Assembly: GCF_002237555.1 (NCBI RefSeq)
Contig: NZ_CP022540.1
Location: forward strand, 372,001-436,000
Direction: 5' to 3'
Source of the DNA: Antarctobacter heliothermus
Lineage (GTDB): Bacteria; Pseudomonadota; Alphaproteobacteria; Rhodobacterales; Rhodobacteraceae
Length of the DNA stretch: 64,000 bases
Shown piece by piece: positions 60,931 to 64,000 of this stretch. The stretch's first letter is position 1. Every line of letters begins with the position of its first letter. Below the pieces are notes generated by a model that saw nothing but the letters and a program-made list of their open reading frames with translations, did not search any database and was not told the DNA's origin. Made by a program: the position numbers and the translations under genes.

Positions 60931-61877
60931 AGCCAATCCTTCCATTTGAAGAAGAGAAACGTGCCCAGCGCCGACCCGGCCATCAGTCCGGTGGCAATCA
61001 GGTAGCCATATTTCATGCCCAGACCCGGCAGAATCTCAAAGTTCATGCCATAGACAGAGGCCACCAACGTGGGCGGCAGGAACAGGACCGCGACCACCGA
61101 CAGCGTGCGGTTGGCATCGCTTTGTTCAAGGTTGACCATGCCCAGCACCACATCGGTCACATGCGCCACGCGTCCTGTCAGAAAATCCGTGTGGACCACC
61201 AGCGAACGAATGTCGCGGGTATGCGCCTTGAGCACCTGACCCAGGCTTTGCCCCGGTTTTTTAGGCATGTTCAGCGCAAAAGTCGTCAAGGCGCGTTCAA
61301 GGGTGAGCAGTGAGAGCCGGTAGCTGGCCAGTTCCTCACCGCGCCGCCCGACAGACCGCAGCATATCCTTGAGCCGATCCATCGGATCATCGCCGTCAAA
61401 CAGCTCTCGTGCGGCGGTGTCCAGTGCGCGGCCCGCCCCCTCCAGCAGGTCGGCAATGCGCGCGACGATTTCTTCTACCAAGCCAAGGAACAGGTGCATC
61501 GGGCCACCGCAGCCCGCTGCCGTCAGCCCGGCATGGTCTGGGAACGTCTCAAAGCTGCGAGGAGCGTGATAGCGCACGGTAACCATGCGGGTCGGCGTCA
61601 ACAGAAAGGCGACAGGGCCAAAGCTGCGCCGCTTTTCCGTGTCCAGACCGGGTAGCATGACGGTCAGCACCTCTGTATCGCCCTCGCGGTACAGCCGATT
61701 GGACACCTCGATCTCTTCCATGTCCTCCAGCGTTGGTACCGGAATACCCAGCGCCTCGACTGCCGCAACCTGCTCTGGCGAGGGGCGGTGCAGGTCGATC
61801 CATTGCGCCTGCTCTGGCGCCTCATCCGGGCCAAGCGTGTGTAGGCGATTTCCGTCGGTGCGATAAGCGTACATCAT
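60927..61877 (-). CDS. corA: CorA-family divalent metal transporter inside the phn operon
   Basis: A 316-residue CorA-like protein: long cytoplasmic helical domain, then two C-terminal helices with the YGMNFE motif that forms the channel selectivity filter (ASVYGMNFEILPG) and a basic end FFKWKDWL. CorA proteins carry Mg2+, Co2+ or, in ZntB types, Zn2+. It overlaps phnK by one base and phnL by four bases, so it is translated as part of the C-P lyase operon. CorA is not a C-P lyase component in E. coli. Confidence 0.92.
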   Translation of the reverse strand: MMYAYRTDGNRLHTLGPDEAPEQAQWIDLHRPSPEQVAAVEALGIPVPTLEDMEEIEVSNRLYREGDTEVLTVMLPGLDTEKRRSFGPVAFLLTPTRMVTVRYHAPRSFETFPDHAGLTAAGCGGPMHLFLGLVEEIVARIADLLEGAGRALDTAARELFDGDDPMDRLKDMLRSVGRRGEELASYRLSLLTLERALTTFALNMPKKPGQSLGQVLKAHTRDIRSLVVHTDFLTGRVAHVTDVVLGMVNLEQSDANRTLSVVAVLFLPPTLVASVYGMNFEILPGLGMKYGYLIATGLMAGSALGTFLFFKWKDWL

Positions 61878-62647
61878 CAGACTTGCAGTACTGAAGAAAC
61901 AAGCAGTTGGGTGTAGGCGTGCTGTGGATCGTCCAGCACCTGATCGGTCAGACCCGCCTCAACCACATGGCCGTCTTTCATCACCATCAGCCGGTCGGCC
62001 AGCAAACGCACAACGGCCAGATCATGGGTGACGATGATTGCGCTCAGCCCCATTTCCCTCACCAACCCGCGCAGCAGGTCCAGCAAACGCGCCTGCACGC
62101 TGACGTCCAGTCCGCCGGTGGGTTCATCCATAAACACAAGGCGTGGCCCGGTCACAAGGTTGCGGGCGATTTGCAGGCGCTGCTGCATCCCGCCGGAAAA
62201 AGCGGTGGGCCGGTCGTCGATGCGTGAGGCGTCGATCTCAACCCGGCCCAGCCAGTCCTCTGCCGCGACGCGAATGTCGCCATAGTGGCGCGCGCCCACA
62301 GCCATCAGACGTTCGCCGACGTTGCCACCCGCACTGACGTTCATGCGCAACCCGTCACGGGCGTGCTGGTGGACAAAGGCCCAATCGGTGCGGCCCAACA
62401 TGCGCCTTTCGGGTTCCGACATGGTTACCGTATCTCGCGGACCCTCGACCCGGGTGTCAAACAACACGCGGCCCGCGTCCGGTTCCAGATGGCCAGCCAT
62501 GCAGTTCAGCAGCGTGGACTTTCCGGATCCGGATTCCCCCACGATCCCCATGACCTCACCAGGCCACAGATCGAAATTCACATCCGCACAGCCGATGCGA
62601 GCCCCGTAGCGTTTTGTCAGTTTTTCAACCTTGAGAAGCGGTGTCAT
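61877..62647 (-). CDS. phnK: C-P lyase subunit PhnK (ABC-type ATPase)
   Basis: A 256-residue ATPase resembling oligopeptide-transporter ATPases: GESGSGKST, DWAFVHQHARDGLRM, FSGGMQQRLQIARNLV, VFMDEPTGGLDVSVQA. PhnK binds the PhnGHIJ core and is required for phosphonate breakdown. ATG 62647 overlaps the phnJ stop (ATGA). Confidence 0.94.
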   Translation of the reverse strand: MTPLLKVEKLTKRYGARIGCADVNFDLWPGEVMGIVGESGSGKSTLLNCMAGHLEPDAGRVLFDTRVEGPRDTVTMSEPERRMLGRTDWAFVHQHARDGLRMNVSAGGNVGERLMAVGARHYGDIRVAAEDWLGRVEIDASRIDDRPTAFSGGMQQRLQIARNLVTGPRLVFMDEPTGGLDVSVQARLLDLLRGLVREMGLSAIIVTHDLAVVRLLADRLMVMKDGHVVEAGLTDQVLDDPQHAYTQLLVSSVLQV

Positions 62648-63552
62648 GCGGCGTCCTCCTGCGCGGCTTTGGCGCCAACATGCCCCGCAGCGCGGCGTGC
62701 TCGACAATAGTCAGTGTCCGAACAGACAAACATGCGCCCACCTGCATCATCCACGATCACCTCATCCAGATAGCTGTCCTCTGCCGCGCAGAGATCACAG
62801 GCGGCCTCTGCCTTTGTCGCCTCAAAGGGAAAGTCCTGAAAATCAAGACTGACAACCTTTGTGTAGGGCGGCAGCGCGTAAATGCGTTGTTCTCGGCCCG
62901 CGCCAAACAACTGGATGGCGGCATTGTCCGACATCTTGGGGTTGTCGAATTTGGGGATCGGTGACGGGTCCATCACATAGCGCCCCTCAACTTTGACCGG
63001 ATAGGCATAGGCGGTCGCAATCTGGCCGTGCCGCGCGATATCCTCATACAGCTTAACGTGCATGAGACCGTAATCCTCCAGCGCGTGCATCTTGCGCGTC
63101 TCGATCTCTGACGGTTCCAGAAAACGCAGCGGTTCCGGAATCGGCACCTGATAGACAAGGATCTGATCCTCGGTCAGGGGTTCTTCGGGGATGCGGTGGC
63201 GGGTTTGGATAACGCTTGCCTTGGCCGTTTCCTCTGTCGTTGCGATCCCTGCAGTGCGCTCAAAGAACTTGCGGATCGACACGGCATTGGTCGTGTCGTC
63301 CGCGCCCTGATCGATCACCTTCAAGGTGTCTTCTGGCATCAGTGTCGCGGCACTGACCTGCACGCCACCGGTTCCCCAGCCATAGGGCATCGGCATTTCT
63401 CGGCTTGCAAACGGCACCTGATACCCGGGCACAGCCAACCCCTTGAGGATGGCACGGCGGATCATCCGCTTGGTCTGTTCGTCCAGATAGGCAAAATTAT
63501 AATTGTTCAAAACACGGCCACTTTCCGAAGTTTGAATGGCGTTTTGTTTCAT
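62644..63552 (-). CDS. phnJ: Alpha-D-ribose 1-methylphosphonate 5-phosphate C-P lyase
   Basis: A 302-residue radical-SAM enzyme that cleaves the carbon-phosphorus bond. The cluster cysteines Cys252, Cys255, Cys277 and Cys283 keep exactly the spacing of E. coli PhnJ (Cys241, 244, 266, 272), in CDLCAAEDS and VCSDTDYC. The opening YLDEQTKRMIRRAILKGLAVPGYQVPFASREMP is characteristic, with the glycine-radical Gly in PGYQVPF. 151 bases separate it from phnI, an unusually wide gap holding a small gene on the other strand. Confidence 0.95.
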   Translation of the reverse strand: MKQNAIQTSESGRVLNNYNFAYLDEQTKRMIRRAILKGLAVPGYQVPFASREMPMPYGWGTGGVQVSAATLMPEDTLKVIDQGADDTTNAVSIRKFFERTAGIATTEETAKASVIQTRHRIPEEPLTEDQILVYQVPIPEPLRFLEPSEIETRKMHALEDYGLMHVKLYEDIARHGQIATAYAYPVKVEGRYVMDPSPIPKFDNPKMSDNAAIQLFGAGREQRIYALPPYTKVVSLDFQDFPFEATKAEAACDLCAAEDSYLDEVIVDDAGGRMFVCSDTDYCRARRAAGHVGAKAAQEDAA

Positions 63553-63611
63553 ATTCTCGCCCTTTTTGCCCTGTAGTCCTTCGGCATCGCAGCCTCAAAA
63601 GGACCAAACCG

Positions 63612-63698
63612 ATGTACACAATCACCACTGCCCTGCTTGTCGTTTTCAGCCTTGCCTTGATCGCCAAGGTCATCCACGCGCGCAAAACCAAAGACTAA
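63612..63698 (+). CDS. Possible 28-residue single-helix membrane protein
   Basis: MYTITTALLVVFSLALIAKVIHARKTKD: one hydrophobic helix and a basic tail. A good Shine-Dalgarno, AAAAGGA, precedes ATG by eight bases. It lies on the plus strand, antisense to the phn operon, in the 151-bp phnJ-phnI gap. The pattern fits small membrane proteins, but the minus strand over the same bases is also open, so this needs expression data. Confidence 0.4.
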   Translation: MYTITTALLVVFSLALIAKVIHARKTKD

Positions 63699-63703
63699 CG
63701 GGG

Positions 63704-64000
63704 TCATTCCGCCGCCTCCTGCACACCGGATGCGTCACGCCGCAATTTACGCACCAGTTCCAGTTCTGACTGGAAGTCGACGTAATGCGGCAGCTTGATG
63801 TGTTCCAGAAAGCCGGTCGCCTGAATGTTGTCCGAATGGTACAGGACAAACTCCTCGTCCTGTGCAGGGGCGCCGACATTGTCCTCACCCAGTTCGCGCC
63901 AGCGCAATGTGCGATCCACCAAGGCCATTGAGATGGCCTTGCGTTCGGTTTGGCCGAACACCAACCCGTAGCCGCGCGTAAACTGTGGCGGTTCCGTCTT
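63704..64000 (-). CDS. phnI: C-P lyase subunit PhnI, C-terminal part
   Basis: The last 98 residues of PhnI; the rest lies beyond the window. The sequence QFTRGYGLVFGQTERKAISMALVDR, GAPAQDEEFVLYHSDN and FLEHIKLPHYVDFQSELELV follows the E. coli PhnI end closely. PhnI, with PhnG, PhnH and PhnL, displaces adenine from ATP by phosphonate. Confidence 0.95.
   Translation of the reverse strand, partial: KTEPPQFTRGYGLVFGQTERKAISMALVDRTLRWRELGEDNVGAPAQDEEFVLYHSDNIQATGFLEHIKLPHYVDFQSELELVRKLRRDASGVQEAAE

Noticed and set aside
1..64000. Insertion sequences, prophage, CRISPR arrays, rRNA operons
   Set aside because: No transposase, integrase, cas or phage-like protein and no rRNA sequence was recognised on either strand.

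Overview
The window reads as an ordinary chromosomal stretch of a marine-type Rhodobacteraceae (Roseobacter-group alphaproteobacterium). I infer this from the high GC content, the ihfB-lapA-trpF order, a GAAC-N7-GAAC LexA box, the phn (C-P lyase) operon with DUF1045, a DUF1992/SRAP/PdxY-type gene complement and RTX secretion. No rRNA, insertion sequence, CRISPR array or phage was seen. One tRNA (Gly, anticodon TCC) is present.

Layout. 1-9 kb: 3' end of a malic enzyme gene (maeB), a ParD-like antitoxin gene divergent from a methionine aminopeptidase across a 30-bp palindrome, propionyl-CoA synthetase (prpE) with TTTGCAAA sites upstream, two secreted proteins, nadK and glyA. 8.7-10.4 kb: a PspA envelope-stress module with its own TetR regulator and four matching operators. 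10.5-15 kb: cupin, membrane proteins, a fatty-acid desaturase/DUF2061 pair and a divergent XRE regulator. 15.0-16.8 kb: an islet unlike its surroundings, carrying a two-gene toxin-antitoxin-like module (GNAT toxin plus unusual antitoxin). 16.9-25 kb: aldo/keto reductase, an SOS-controlled imuA without imuB/dnaE2 next to it, an MFS gene, metG, truB, hydrolases and an FKBP. 25-34.7 kb: a catabolic block (pcaD, hydrolase, pcaB, MFS, Zn-ADH, enolase-superfamily enzyme) followed by an SqrR/BigR-like thiol-sensing repressor overlapping an amidase gene. 34.7-45.6 kb: acyl-CoA synthetase, methyltransferase, SRAP DNA-protein crosslink protein, a large acidic glycosidase-like protein, a TIM-barrel/methylglyoxal synthase fusion paired with a PdxY-type kinase, tRNA-Gly and an ABC exporter. 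45.7-55 kb: 5'-nucleotidase, DUF952-DUF1330-pyrD, ihfB-lapA-trpF, a caspase-like gene broken by one amber codon, and rpsA. 55-57.7 kb: an RTX/beta-helix exoprotein and small genes. 57.8-64 kb: phosphonate C-P lyase genes phnI(partial)-phnJ-phnK-corA-phnL-phnN, then DUF1045 and phnM.

How genes work together. The phn genes form a tightly overlapping minus-strand operon that activates and cleaves alkylphosphonates; a CorA-type channel is translationally coupled inside it, and a 2H-phosphoesterase (DUF1045) stands where PhnP would be expected. The pca genes and their neighbours suggest aromatic-acid catabolism. Several short intergenic sequences recur: a 52-bp element with a perfect palindrome just 3' of three minus-strand genes, a roughly 95-bp element after two plus-strand genes with a relative near trpF, and three hairpins with a TTCA loop. 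The most promising candidates for something undescribed are the antitoxin/GNAT pair, the 52-bp element and the TIM-barrel/MgsA fusion.
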